Assembly (NCBI GenBank): GCA_016946835.1
Contig: JACVTC010000094.1
Coordinates: 170,001-234,000 of the forward strand
Reading direction: 5' to 3'
From: Neocallimastix lanati (nom. inval.)
Taxonomy: Eukaryota; Neocallimastigomycota; Neocallimastigomycetes; Neocallimastigales; Neocallimastigaceae
DNA: 64,000 nucleotides
Below, in pieces: positions 32,306-44,324 of the stretch. The position numbers and the translations under genes are program-made. Position 1 is the stretch's first letter. Each line of letters begins with the position of its first letter. A model generated the notes under the pieces. The model saw nothing but the letters and a program-made list of their open reading frames with translations, had not been told where the DNA came from and made no database searches.

Positions 32306-32318
32306 GATATCTCCACCA
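32306..32318 (-). promoter_or_regulatory. Gypsy G2 primer-binding site
   Basis: Minus strand TGGTGGAGATATC three bases from the LTR. Complementary to a tRNA 3' end GATATCTCCACCA. The same 13-mer follows the G3-type LTR at 17064. Confidence 0.7.
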
Positions 32319-32321
32319 AAA

Positions 32322-32739
32322 TGATAAAGTACGCCTATAGGTTCAAGTTCTCTTGTTGGGAGAAGTTTTATAAAGTTGTTATTTAATTATAAAATTTATT
32401 TATTTATTTAAAAATAATTATAAAATTAATTAATACATGTATTTAATATTTATCTTGAAAATATAAACTAATTATAATATAATTTTGGCATAAAACTGTG
32501 CTGCTGCAAAGAATAATTATAAAGAATTATTCTTGCTTTTATATTTGAAATTCATAATAAACTATTTAATTAATTAATTCTTTTAGAATAACTATTAAGT
32601 ATTTAAAGTATTTAATATAAAAGTATAAAATAAAATATAAAATATTAAAATAAAATATTCATAAAATATTAATAAAAATATAAATTTATTATAATTAATA
32701 AAATATTAAATATTAATATAAAATAATAATTATTAAAAA
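32322..32739 (-). repeat. Gypsy G2 5' LTR, inner part (left of copia C)
   Basis: Matches 21060-21470 from TGATAAAGTAC onward, including GGTTCAAGTTCTCTTGTTGG. It breaks off where copia C begins; the LTR continues on the far side of C (47171-47617) but restarts about 200 bp earlier. Confidence 0.75.
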
Positions 32740-33038
32740 TATTAAAAATATTTCTTTGAAATTGAGATTTCGATCTCTACTTTTAATAATATCTTTATTT
32801 AATAAAGTTATTGTTTATAATTAATTGTATAATACAATTATATAAACATTATTTATTACATTTAATATAACTATATTTGGTTGTTTATGTAAGTATATGA
32901 TGTACGTCATATATGCGCCACGATATATTTACATAACAATACATGTATAATTATTTAATATATTAATAATATTATATTCTAAGTTATTATATAACTAACT
33001 ATAATATAGTATCATAATATTAAACTTTATTTCTAACA
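32740..33038 (-). repeat. 3' LTR of copia C
   Basis: 299 bp, plus-strand ends TATTAAAAATATTTC and TTTCTAACA, followed by the purine tract (plus strand CCCCCTAAAG). Contains TGATGTACGTCA then ATGCGCC (about 32899-32919). Confidence 0.92.
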
Positions 33039-33044
33039 TTCCCC

Positions 33045-34037
33045 CTAAAGTTTAAGATCATTAAAGCTAGAAAGAATGTTATTTCTAAATTTATTCATTA
33101 AAGTAGTATTTAAGTATTTAGTTAAACCGTCTGATAAATTATACTCAGATTTAATATATTTTAAATCTATATAATTATTTCTTACCAGTTCTCTAATACT
33201 ATGGTATCTTAAATCTATATGTTTTGATTTCGGGTTAATTGTTTCATTTTCGCAATTATAAATTGCTGCTTTATTATCTGTGTTGATTATTATACATTCA
33301 TGTTTGATTCCAAATTCTTTAAATATATTTTTATACCATAAGCAGTGTCTTGCGCATTCATGAATACCGTAATATTCACTCTCTGCTGTTGATACAGAAA
33401 CACAATGTTGAAGCTTAGAGAACCAGCTTGTTGGGGCTGAATTAATTAGCATTAGAAATCCAGTAGTTGGTCTCCTAGTTTCTTTGTCGCCACCTAAATC
33501 GGCATCAACATATACTTCAAGGTTAATTTTATCATTATATGAAAATTTTATACCATAATTTGGGTTCTTTTTTAAGTATCTAAATATTTTTAATAAGTTA
33601 TACCAATCCTCATATGTGGGTTTTTCAGATTTCCTTGAAGCCTTACTGACTGAATATAGAATATCAGATCTAGTACTTAAAGCCAGATAAAGCAAACTTC
33701 CAATTGCTTGTTTATATCTTGTAGGATTAAAGTATTTATTTCTTAATTCTTTATATTCAATAGGTATGGTGTTCGACGTTGGACTATATTTGTTTATGTC
33801 AAATCTATTTAGAATATCTTCTAAATATTTTATTTGATGTATAAAATAACAGTCATCACATTTAACGAATTTTATACCAATTATAAAATCAATCTCACCT
33901 ACATCGGTAGCTTCAAAATTATTTTTAATTAATTTTTTGGTTTTCTTAATTTCGGCATCAGTTCCAGATATAATAATATCATCTACATACACGGCTACAA
34001 TACATTTTATTATCGTTATCTTTTTTAATATATACAC
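33045..34037 (-). pseudogene. Copia C RT active site and RNase H
   Basis: The frame enters after a 1-base deletion in the KKDNDNK region near 34020 and reads CIVAVYVDDIIISGT (YVDD intact), then VGEIDFIIGIKFVKC, IHQIKYLEDIL and IGSLLYLALSTRSD. RNase H follows: EVYVDADLGGDKETRRPTTG, STAESEYYGIHECARHC, INTDNKAAIYNC and LSDGLTKYLNT. It ends at 33045 next to the purine tract. Very similar to copia B but a separate copy; the two are about 75-85% alike by eye. Confidence 0.88.
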
Positions 34038-34884
34038 ATGGATCGCTAATGAACCTTTTAAAGTTTAAACTTATTAATACTTTATTAAATGTTTCATTCC
34101 ACATCCTACCTGATTGTTTCAAGCCGTATAAAGCTTTATTTAATTTACAAAAACCCTTTTTATTTAGACCTTCAGGTAGCTCCATGTATATATCTTCCTT
34201 TAGTTCGGCATTTAAATAGGCGGCTTTAATATCCATTTGATGAATATTAAATTTATGGTGAACTGAAATAGCTATAATTATTCGAAGTGTATCCTGTTTA
34301 AGTGTGGGGGAGAAGGTATTTCTATAATCCACACCATATATTTGAGAGTACCCTCTTGCTACTAGTCTAGCTTTTCGTTTAATTATATTTCCTTCTGAGT
34401 CTTTTTTATATTTAAGGACCTATCTAGTAGAAACAATATTTGCTCCTTTAGGTACTTTATCTATCAATGTAAACACTCTCATTTTTTTCATATTACTTAG
34501 CTCCTCATCGACAGCTTTCAACCACTCCTTTTTATCTTCTAAATTAAAAATATCTCTATAGTTGTTTGGTTCCCTTAAGTTATTATTATCAGTAGATATA
34601 AGAGCCACGTAATTATTTAAAATGTTATCTATACTAAAAGGTTTTAACCGTTTGTTATTATTTCCTGGGTTATATCTAATTTTTCTTTTTGTACCTAATA
34701 AACTTATTTGTTGGTTATTATTAATGTTTAATTTCGAATTATTATCGTTATTATTTAACACATTAGATTGTTGCTTATTTTGTTTATTTACATAAGTACT
34801 TTTAATCTTGTTTTTATTTTTATAAAAAGAATTAGTTTGTTTATCTTGTTCAGTATGTTTAATATCCTTGTTTACTTCATTCAA
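33979..34884 (-). pseudogene. Copia C reverse transcriptase N-terminal part
   Basis: Frame 34420-34884 ends at VPKGANIVSTR followed by a TAG at the position of the Trp in STRWV. The same frame reopens: RLVARGYSQIYGVDYRNTFS, MDIKAAYLNAEL, KLNKALYGLKQSGRMW and RFISDPCVYIKKDN. A frameshift before YVDD then ends it at 33979. One nonsense and one frameshift therefore separate the RT into three pieces. Confidence 0.88.
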
Positions 34885-34909
34885 TTTATTAGTTAATATT
34901 TTATTTACC

Positions 34910-35119
34910 TTATTTTTTTTTATTTTTCTTTTTTATTTTGTTACATGCTGACTTCTTTGAAGTTGCATTATTATTGTCAGCATTCTTAGTGTTAACAATA
35001 CTAACCTTTTCTTTATTAGTTTTATTAAACGTATTGTAATTATATTTATCATTCATATTAACATTATTATTTTTATCAATATATGTATCTTTAATATAAT
35101 CTCCATAACGTTTTAAGTA

Positions 35120-35164
<45 letters not shown>

Positions 35165-36365
35165 TTTTATATGATATATTTCATTTATATTATTATTATA
35201 ATTGGTTTTTAAGTGTTCTCTTAATTCAGTAAATTCATCATCAACATTTGCATTATTAATATTACTATTTTTATTTTTATTTGAATATATATCATTGTTA
35301 TTCTTATTCATATTTTTATTTATATTTATTTTTTCAATAATAGTATTATTCAAAATATCTTTAGATTTATTTAAATCATTATATTCCTCATTACTTTCAT
35401 TCGGATTTAAATAATTATTTGAATTAACATTTGGTTCATTTACACTAATATTATCATAAGTTATATTACTTACGTTTATTTCATTACCTGTAGTATGATT
35501 TATATTTTCTTGATTGTTAACATTTAAATTATGTTTATATTTATCATCAAAATCATTCCCATATAACTCATTAACATTATCCGAGTTAAGTTTATTTATA
35601 TTTTCATTGGCATTATTATTATAATTAAATTTTAAATTATTAGTAATATTTCCATTATTATTTATTCCTGTATATACATTTTCCTTTAAAGGTTTGTTTA
35701 CATTATCTACTTCAAAATTTAAGTTTTCTTGAATTGAATCAGTATTTATCTTATTTGAATCTTGATCCTTAAGGAGATTATTAATATTGAATGGATTATT
35801 GTTATTCTCAATGGGTTGATTAATATTGTTTGCTTTATTGAAATCAATGTTAATATTATCTGTTTCATTATCCTGAATATTCCTGATTACATTTTTCGAA
35901 TTACCTATAAATTTATTATTATTATAATTAACAATATTTTTATTTAAATTATTTGAATAATTAGCATTATTTAAATTGTTATTATAATTATTCAATAGAT
36001 AATCATTATTATAATTATAATTTTTATTTCCATTTAAAAAATATTTATTATTTTCATTTTGGAAATAATTATAATTATTATTTGAATTAAGTTCATTTAA
36101 ATTATTTTTATTATTATTTATAAATGAAGGATTAATGTTTTGTGAATTTATTCATTGAGGATTAAAGTCAGGATTTAAATAATTTGGTACATTAATATTA
36201 TAAAATGGTACATTAGGATAGTTGTAATTGATTGGGGAAATAAAATTATTATTACTATTTTGGTAATTATTAAAATTAACATCATTATAAGGAATATTTG
36301 GATTAAAATATGGATTAATAAATTTTTCATTTAAATTATAATTATTATAATTATTATAATTATTA
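34910..36365 (-). pseudogene. Copia C Asn-rich integrase-RT linker
   Basis: Two frames (34910-35995; about 36152-36365) consist largely of Asn with Asp, Lys and Ile, including an uninterrupted poly-Asn run encoded by ATT repeats at 35120-35163. A frame change at an A-rich run (about 34900) leads to the RT. The ORF ATG at 36382 lies in the copia E LTR and is not native. The linker has no folded domain. Repeat-length change in AAT codons easily shifts frame. Confidence 0.8.
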
Positions 36366-36686
36366 TTGTTGACTGCACTCATAATTTAACTATATATTTA
36401 ATTTATTTATTTATATTATTTATTTATATTTATGTGTATTTATTTATTTATATTTAATGATTACTTAAATGTATTATGATCTATCGTCTTGTATAAATCT
36501 ATGTTAATTATCTTTTAATATTTATTTAATTAATTTTTAATTTATTTTATGTTATGGAAAACGCATGTAGTAACATGTGACTTTATTACTTATTTAAAGC
36601 TGAAAGATAGATCATACACTTATTTCCCTTGTATACCATATTCCATAAGGAATATTATTATAGATCTAAATTTAATAAAGCTAACA
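36366..36686 (+). repeat. 5' LTR of copia E
   Basis: TGTTGACTGCACTC ... AAAGCTAACA; TG/CA ends intact. Contains several TTATTTATTTATATT runs and a GC-richer block around 36555-36625. Confidence 0.94.
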
Positions 36687-36700
36687 GATTAAGAGTCTCA
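36687..36700 (+). promoter_or_regulatory. Copia E primer-binding site (tRNA-Lys CUU anticodon arm)
   Basis: GATTAAGAGTCTCA directly after the LTR CA. Because the LTR end is unambiguous here, the primer 3' end can be placed at about tRNA nucleotide 40. Confidence 0.88.
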
Positions 36701-36761
36701 GTTGACTCATATTATTTATTATTAAAAGTACTTAATTAATTCGCTTCACCGCTCCGAAATC

Positions 36762-39700
36762 ATGCAAGACTTTAACTTAGCTAAGGACCAACGCCTCCAT
36801 GGAAAATCCAACTTTAATGAGTGGAAATTCCTTATTGACAATGCCGCTAAACGTCAAGGTATTAAGGAATTCATGGAAGTCGACGTCGTTGGAAAACTTA
36901 ATGATGTAGGTTTTGATTACAACCCCAATGTCAACGATGTTATCAACAAGGTAATTACTAAATTAATTACCAAAATGTTACCGCAAGCTCCTGCCGAACC
37001 TATTCGAAACAATAATGCTGAGGTTAATCGAAACAATAATGTTGATATCAATACTCAGCTAACTAACTTTTTTGGTAATCCTCTTAATCATATCAGATTA
37101 GTTGAGGAAGCAGAAAGGATCGATGCTGACATGATACTCATGATCAGTAAGAATGTCGATGATTCTGTTTTAAGAGAAATCAGCAGACTTAATAATGGTT
37201 TCCGTATAATGTAAAGACTCAAATCAAAATATGGAAATTCAAATGCTGATATGGAATACTGGCTTAAAAGATTAAGAAGTATTAAAGCCAGAGATAGAAA
37301 TCAAATCATCGAAAAGCTAGAACTTATGAAAGAAACTTTCGATGATATGGAAGAACAACATGTGGAGATCACTGATAAGGAAAAATTAAAATATCTCTAT
37401 AACGTACTACCGGATGATTATAAAAATATCATTCAAATTAATTTGAATAGTGACCCTAATGTATATATTAATAATCTCAAAAGTTTTATTTATGCAAAAT
37501 CTTACCTAGAAAATTGGGAAGATAACAAAACCATTGAAAAAGATGATCCAATGGATCTAGATTTTATCAGTAGAGGAAGAAGAACTAGTAATTCCTCAAA
37601 GAAAAGTGAACACAACAACCATAATAACAAAAGCTCTAACTCTAAGAAAAGAGGAAAGCAAAATGGTAACCAATATAACAATAATAATAAAGATAATAGT
37701 AACAAAGACAATAATAATAAATCATATTGTCACATTTGTGAAGTTAAAGGACACTCTACCAGAAACTGCATATATAATATGAAGACGAGGTCAAATCATA
37801 ATAAAGGGAGGCAAGAAAAGCTTCAAGTAAAGACCACATTAAATGATCATCCAAGGAAGTCTTTACATTTAATAAGTAAAATTTCTGATCCAGACAGTGC
37901 CAGTAGTTATGACGATAATTTTGATTTTGAAGACGCAAGGGCACTGATAGAAAAACAAGAAGAAATAAACATTGACAATAAGGTTAAATTTTCTGGATTA
38001 ATTGAATACGTGAATGATAGTTCTATTATTCCAAAGGAGATAACAATTCCTAATAAAAAAGAGGAATTATATGTAAACAACATCAATTATTATGAAGAAA
38101 ATGATAAGACTAGTGAATGGTTATATGATACTGGTGCTGGAGAACATATAACTAATGATTTTAATTTGCTAAATAATTTTATTCACTGCAAAATAAAGTT
38201 AAGATGCGCCAATGGGACAATGTGTAGCTTCGAAGGATATGGTACTTACGAATGTTACATTAATGGAATATATGTACGACTAGACAAGGTATTATATTCA
38301 AAATCTGCAACTAAAAATCTTATTAGTGGAATAGAACTGGCCAAAATAGGATATAGAGTCATTATTGACACTGATGATTATACACGTGGTAGATTTAACT
38401 TATGGGGTCCAAATAATGTATATATAGGAACTTATTATTCTACAAATGATAATCAATTCTTAGTAAATACTTACAAGATTAATAAAAACTTTGAAGAAAA
38501 GGATAAAAATATTATGGCTTTAAACGAAGTTGATGAAAAAAGCCTTGAAATTTGGCATAGAAGACTAGGTCATTATTACCTAGAAAACATAAACAAATAT
38601 CTAAGTTTACACCAAATAAAAACTCCTAAATGCATAGAATGTAAAGTAGCTAAAATGTCAAGAAAATCACACGGAGGAAAAATACCGAAAGCTACGAAAA
38701 TATTGGAAATAATACATTCAGACATTTCAGGTCCATACAATTCATCTATCAATAATAAAAAATACTTTATTACATTCATGGATGAATTCTCAAGAAAAGT
38801 ATGGATATATACTTTAAAATCTAAAGCCGAAGCTCCCGAATTAATTGTGGAATTCTTCAAGTACTTAAATAACCAATTTGAAGAATATAATATTAAAATA
38901 TTTAAATCAGATGGAGGAAAGGAATTTAAAAATAAAACAGTTAATAAATACTGTAAAGAAAATGGAATAGAAAAAACCTATTCTCCCCCAGGTTGTCCTG
39001 AAGTTAATGGAAAAGCTGAAAGAATAAACAGAACTCTTAGAAATTCAGCTAAAACTCTTCTATATTGGGCAGAATTATCAGAAAACTTTTGGAATTTCGC
39101 CATAAAACAGGCATGCTACATATATAACTTAATTCCCCATTCAGGAAATAAATTTTTAATACCCAATGAAGTATTTTACAACAAAAAGGTAGAGTTAAAA
39201 CATTTAAAAACCTTTGGTTGTGTGTGTTATTACAGGGATGATACACAACACAAATCAAAATTTTTACCAAATGCTAAGAAGGGCGTATTCTTGGGATTTG
39301 ATGATAAAAAATATTCATATATTATCATGGATATTGAAAATAATAAAATACATTATACTAACGATGTAGAATTCGTTGAAGAAGAGCCTAGTAAACACAA
39401 ATACGAAACAAGCAATTATAAAGACTCTTACTTCTCATTTATGAAAGACAACAATAGAAAAGATATGAATCCAGAAGATAATATTATAAATGAAGATAAT
39501 AATATAAATGAAGATAATAATATGAACAATGAAAATAATTTTAATGGAAGAAACATCTTAAATGAAGAAAACAGTTTAAATGAAAATATTAATAATGAAA
39601 GGACTACTAATACAGAACATAAAAGTAATTACATTAAAAATAAGCATGTCAATAATATATCGTTAAATGAAGAAAATCAAGAATTTGATAATAAAGATAT

Positions 39701-42386
39701 AAACCAGAAAAATAACCATAATTTAAATAAAGATGTTGAAATTAATTCTAAAATTAATCCTGAAATTAAAAATAAAAATAATTGTGAATTTAAATTGAAA
39801 TTCAATTTCAACAATGTTGACAAAAATAATTCTGAAAATAATTATTTGAATGAGATAAATAGAAATTTAGAAATAATAAATAAAAATTATAATAAAAAGT
39901 TTAGAAATAATACTAAGAATACCAATTTTAATTCTAACATTATTGAAAAATATAAACCAGAAGATCCTGCTTACGCCGCCTCAACTTCCAGCAGGAACAA
40001 AGGAAAAGAAAAAATAACCGAATTTGAAAATTTTGATAAAAATAAAATATTTTTAAATAATGAAAAATCAAGCCAAAATTTACAGAATTTTACAATAAAT
40101 AATAATAATATGAAAAAAAATTTTAATAATAAAAATTTTTCAAAAAATGATGAAAAAATTCAAGAAAATCTATTGGCTGTAGCAAAATCATATTCATATC
40201 ATATCAAAAAATTTTCAAATAATTCAATAATTTCAAATAACACTAATGAATCACATATTACATATGACAACAATAATGATTCACATAAATCTATTAATAA
40301 TTCAAATAAATCAATGAATATCAAAAATTTTCCAAAAAATGATCAAAATTTTATTAATAAAAATTTTTTATCGAAAAATAATAAATTAATTCAACAAAAT
40401 TCAAAATCCAGCGACTCTATGAAGAAAAACTATAATTTCTCCACTCCTACAATAGATATCAATAATATTCCTTCAGATAATAAAAATACGGTAATGGAAA
40501 ATCTTAAAAATATAACTCTTCCATATAATTTTAATCAGAATTTACCTTTAATAACCGATTCTTCAACCAACCAAATTTCTCAAAAAACAGACGAAATTTC
40601 ACTTACTAATAATAACGAAATAAATAATAAATTTAGCAACAATAATATAGTAAACAAAGAAAATTATGCCCATAAATCTCTTATAGATGCATCAAGTGTT
40701 ATTGATTTTAATAAAGATGAAATTATGGATGACATTGTAGCCAATACAGAATATGGCAATATCCATAAAAGACCACTTAGTCCAAAATATAAAGAGACTG
40801 CACCTACTAATATTAGTTCTCGTAGAAAACTAGACCAAATCAACGACATTATTATTGCTTCTATATTTTGTCACATTCCTAATACGTATGAAGAAGCAAT
40901 AAACAGTGAAGACAAAAATAACTGGATTGAGGCTATTAATGATGAACTTAATAACCTTTATTCTAATAATATTATGACTTTTGTTAAAAATGTACCTAAA
41001 AACAAGAACATCATTACCACAAAATGGGTTTTCAACACTAAACGTGATTCAAATAATAATATTTATAAATATAAAGCTCGTTTAGTTGCTCGTGGATTTA
41101 AACAAAAATGGGGAATCGATTATGAATTAACTTATTCTCCTACTCTAAACATTGATGGTCTTAAATTAATATTCGCTATTTCTGCTGCTCTTAAGTGGAA
41201 TATTTTCCAGCTAGATATAAAGGCCGCTTACCTTAATGCTCCGCTTGATAAAGATATTTATACTACTATTCCTAAAGGCGATACGCGCTTTGGGCGGGGA
41301 TATTGGAAGCTCAACAAAGCTTTGTATGGCCTTAAGCAATCTGGTAGACAATGGTATAATACCATTAGAAAATTCCTAATAAAAAATGAGTTCATTCAAA
41401 TTAAATCCGAACAATGTATTTTCAAATTTACAAAAAATAATATAACAAAATGCATTATCGGCTTGTACGTGGACGACATGGTCATCGCTGGAGAAAACGA
41501 ATACATTAAACAAATAATAAATAAAATAAAATCAAAATTTAAAATATCTAAATGTGATCCAATTGAATACATATTAGGAATTGAAGTAAAGAAAGAAAAT
41601 AATTCATATATTATTTCACAGAAAAATTTTATAAATAATATGTTATATAAATTTAATATTGATAATACAAAGAAAAGAAAAACACCATGTACTGGTGATA
41701 ATAAAATATCAGAAAACAATAAACCTTTCGATAAAACAATCTACAAAAGCGCAATAGGTTCCTTAATATACCTTTCGAAATGTACTAGACCTGACATAGC
41801 TTTCGCTGTAAATAAAGCTTCAAGAAAATGTGAAAATCCAACTATATCGGATTGGAACAAAATAATAAATATTCTAAAATATATTAATAGTACCAAAGAA
41901 TTTAAGATAGAATATAATGGAAAGGGGGAGCTTGTTGCATATACCGACTCTGACTTTGCCGGCTGTTTGGAAGATAGAAAATCTACCTCAGGAGGAATAA
42001 TACTTATGGGAACAAGTCCGATATGCTGGTTGTCCAAGAAACAAACAAGTGTTGCTACGTCTACTGCTGAAGCAGAGTACATAAGCACTTCCGAAAATAT
42101 AAAGAAAATATTATGGATTAGAAATATAATAAAAGAAATTTTAAACAAATGGATAACTGTTAAAATCTATACAGATAATCAAGCAAGTAAGAAAATAATG
42201 GAGAACGGAGAAATAAATACAAAATTAAAGCATATAAGTGTAAGATATCATTTCAACAGGGACAATATTGCAAAGAAGAAAGTAAAATTAGAATATATTG
42301 ATACTGAAAACATGCTAGCGGACATATTAACCAAGGACTCAAATGGACCAAAGATACAAAAATTTACAAACAACATTTTTATCTAA
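36762..42386 (+). CDS. Copia E Gag-Pol polyprotein (one internal stop)
   Basis: The start ATG 36762 is 61 bases after the PBS. Gag N-terminus: KDQRLHGKSNFNEWKFLI. TAA at codon 151 (37212), with the same frame resuming as RLKSKYGNSNADMEYWLKRL. CCHC knuckle CHICEVKGHSTRNC from about residue 323. Protease WLYDTGAGEHIT (about 453). Integrase zinc WHRRLGHYYL and CIECKVAK (about 596-630), catalytic Asp 674 (MDEFSRKVW), Asp 717 (KSDGGKEF) and Glu 753 (GKAERINR), spacing 35. Asn-rich linker about 900-1340. RT has RLVARGFKQKWGIDY, LDIKAAYLNAPL and YVDD at 1569. RNase H has YTDSDFAGCLEDRKST, TSTAEAEYI, YTDNQASK and MLADILTK. Gag and Pol share one frame, so protease cleavage, not frameshifting, would separate them. 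Confidence 0.95.
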
Positions 42387-42406
42387 AAATATTATTTGAG
42401 GGGGAG

Positions 42407-42722
42407 TGTTGACTGCACTCATAATTTAACTATATATTTAATTTATTTATTTATAGTATTTATTTATATTTATGTGTATTTATTTATTTATATTTAATGA
42501 TTACTTAAATGTATTATGATCTATCGTCTTGTATAAATCTATGTTAATTATCTTTTAATATTTATTTAATTTTTAATTTATTTTATGTTATGGAAAACGC
42601 ATGTAGTAACATGTGACTTTATTACTTATTTAAAGCTGAAAGATAGATCATACACTTATTTCCCTTGTATACCATATTCCATAAGGAATATTATTATAGA
42701 TCTAAATTTAATAAAGCTAACA
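42407..42722 (+). repeat. 3' LTR of copia E
   Basis: 316 bp, preceded by the purine tract GAGGGGGAG and followed by the TSD ATTAT. It lacks 5 bp (an AATTA-type unit) relative to the 5' LTR. Confidence 0.94.
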
Positions 42723-42727
42723 ATTAT

Positions 42728-44324
42728 TATTAGATTTTCTCATATTTTCTATATTTTCTGTTGTATTATTAACATTATAAATGTTATAATTATAGTTATT
42801 GTTACTGTCACCTATATTATTATTGTTATAATTATTATTAACATTATTATCAATATTATTATCATTTTCAATATCATCATTATTTTCTTCGATTTCACAA
42901 TATGGTATGAAATTTAATGTGTCTGGAGTAGTAGAAGGGGAATTCATATTACCTGGTTCATCTTCTATGAATACTACAGCTCTTGAAAGAATTATTTTAT
43001 TGTTTGTAATATCATATATTTTATAGGCTGTATGATTAATTTCATCATACCCTAAAAATATACCTGGTAAAGTGGTATTCGAAAACTTTTTTCTAAATTG
43101 TTTGGGTACGTAGAAATATGTTAAACACCCAAATACCTTAAATTTATTATAGTTAACCTTATCATTATATAATATTTCATATGGGATCTTATTATTGTTA
43201 CCTTTATGTGGTAACCTGTTATGGATATAATTAGCAGTTGAAACTGAATCTTCCCAAAATTTATGATTTAACTTTGCATCTGCAAGCATTGCCTCTGCAT
43301 TAGAAATCAAAGTTCCATGTAATCTCTCAACTCTTCCATTTTGTTGAGGATTGTAAGGAATAGTACTCTCATGTACTATACCGGTTTTATCATAAAATTC
43401 TCTAAATCTATTGTTAAAGAACTCAATACCATTGTCAGTCTTAATATACTTTATATTTTTATTAAAAATATTTTTAATTTGATTGTACCAGTTGATAAAT
43501 GCATCAAATGTTTTACTTTTATTTTCTATAAAACAAATCCAGCTGTATCTTGAGTAGTCATCTAATATAGTTAAGAAATATTTATTTCCATAAACAGAGT
43601 AGTCTGGTACATATACTAGATCCATATGAATAAGCTCGAATGTTTCTTTGGTATTATTTTTTGCAGGTGGATAAGGGAAATTTTTTAGTTTTGATTTTGA
43701 ACATATTTTACATCTTTTCGAGATGTTAATTTTGGATAATTTATCTTTAATTAAATCAATATTAAAATGACCCATACATCTGTGCAACAATTCCATATTA
43801 TTATCTTCTGTGGCTTTTTCTAAATTATTACAAGTGTATCTGTTGGGCATATTAATATTTTTTCTAGTCATTATTACTTTATATGTTTTAGAATTATTTG
43901 ATATTGATGTGTATATTCTTTTATTTTTGTTATTAAATATAGCAGCATGATTTTTATTTTTATATCTATAAAATACTGTTTTAAAGTTTTCATTACTCAA
44001 ATGATCAATTGAAAGAAGATTTTTCTTGAATGTAGGTATATACAAGACGTTATTAAGAGTAATTTTATTACCATTAATATAACCTACAAAATTTCCAATT
44101 AATTTTGATTTAATTATATGATTATTTGCGAAGTGGATGCTTACTTCATGTTTTTGAGAGTCGACTAAGTTATTAACATTCCCAGTCATGTGATATGACG
44201 CTCCATAATCTAAAGTCCATTCAGTAATGTCATTATTGATTTTATTAGGTAAATTTATTGTTAAATTATCGGCAGTATAATAATCAATATTCTGCATAGG
44301 GAGTACACTGCCGTTATTTAAAAA
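42728..44324 (-). pseudogene. Copia C protease and integrase
   Basis: The pol frame starts at -1 relative to gag at the TTTTTAAAT junction (44316-44324) and reads FLNNGSVLPMQNIDYYTA, then WTLDYGASYHMTG. The protease triad here is D-Y-G. Integrase: LLHRCMGHFNIDLI, CKICSKSK, LDDYSRYSWICF, IKTDNGIEFFNNR, NPQQNGRVERLHGTL, HNRLPHKG, VFGCLTYFYVPK. The zinc-finger WHRR has become LHRC, losing its first residues. The ORF runs into the copia E LTR after the Asn-rich start of the linker. The native continuation is at 36360 downward. Confidence 0.88.

Larger units (their letters stand above)
21060..32739 (-). mobile_element. Ty3/gypsy element G2, internally deleted; host of nested copia B and C
   Basis: On the minus strand: the 3' LTR (21060-21756), purine tract, integrase (21779-23438), RNase H remnant (about 23580-23890) and gag (23944-24877). 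Then comes the leader, interrupted by copia B (24966-31463) and continuing 31469-32305. The PBS (32306-32318) and 5' LTR (from 32322) follow, and copia C breaks into that LTR region. The LTR resumes at 47171-47617. Protease and most of RT are missing between gag and RNase H. G2 must predate B and C because both lie inside it. Confidence 0.8.
36366..42722 (+). mobile_element. Ty1/copia element E, nearly intact, inserted in copia C
   Basis: LTRs 36366-36686 (321 bp) and 42407-42722 (316 bp) differ by about one substitution and a 5-bp indel. The TSD is ATTAT (36361-36365; 42723-42727). A single 1,874-codon gag-pol frame lies between the PBS (36687) and the purine tract (TTTGAGGGGGAG). One in-frame TAA (37212-37214) is the only lesion seen. 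It lies opposite in orientation to its host C and is among the youngest insertions here. Confidence 0.95.

Noticed and set aside
35202-35414. Plus-strand ORF rich in Leu, Ile and Phe
   Set aside because: It is the antisense of the Asn/Lys-rich copia C linker; ATT/AAT repeats give hydrophobic frames on the other strand. The same holds for 42585-42917, 37502-37711 and 56152-56677.
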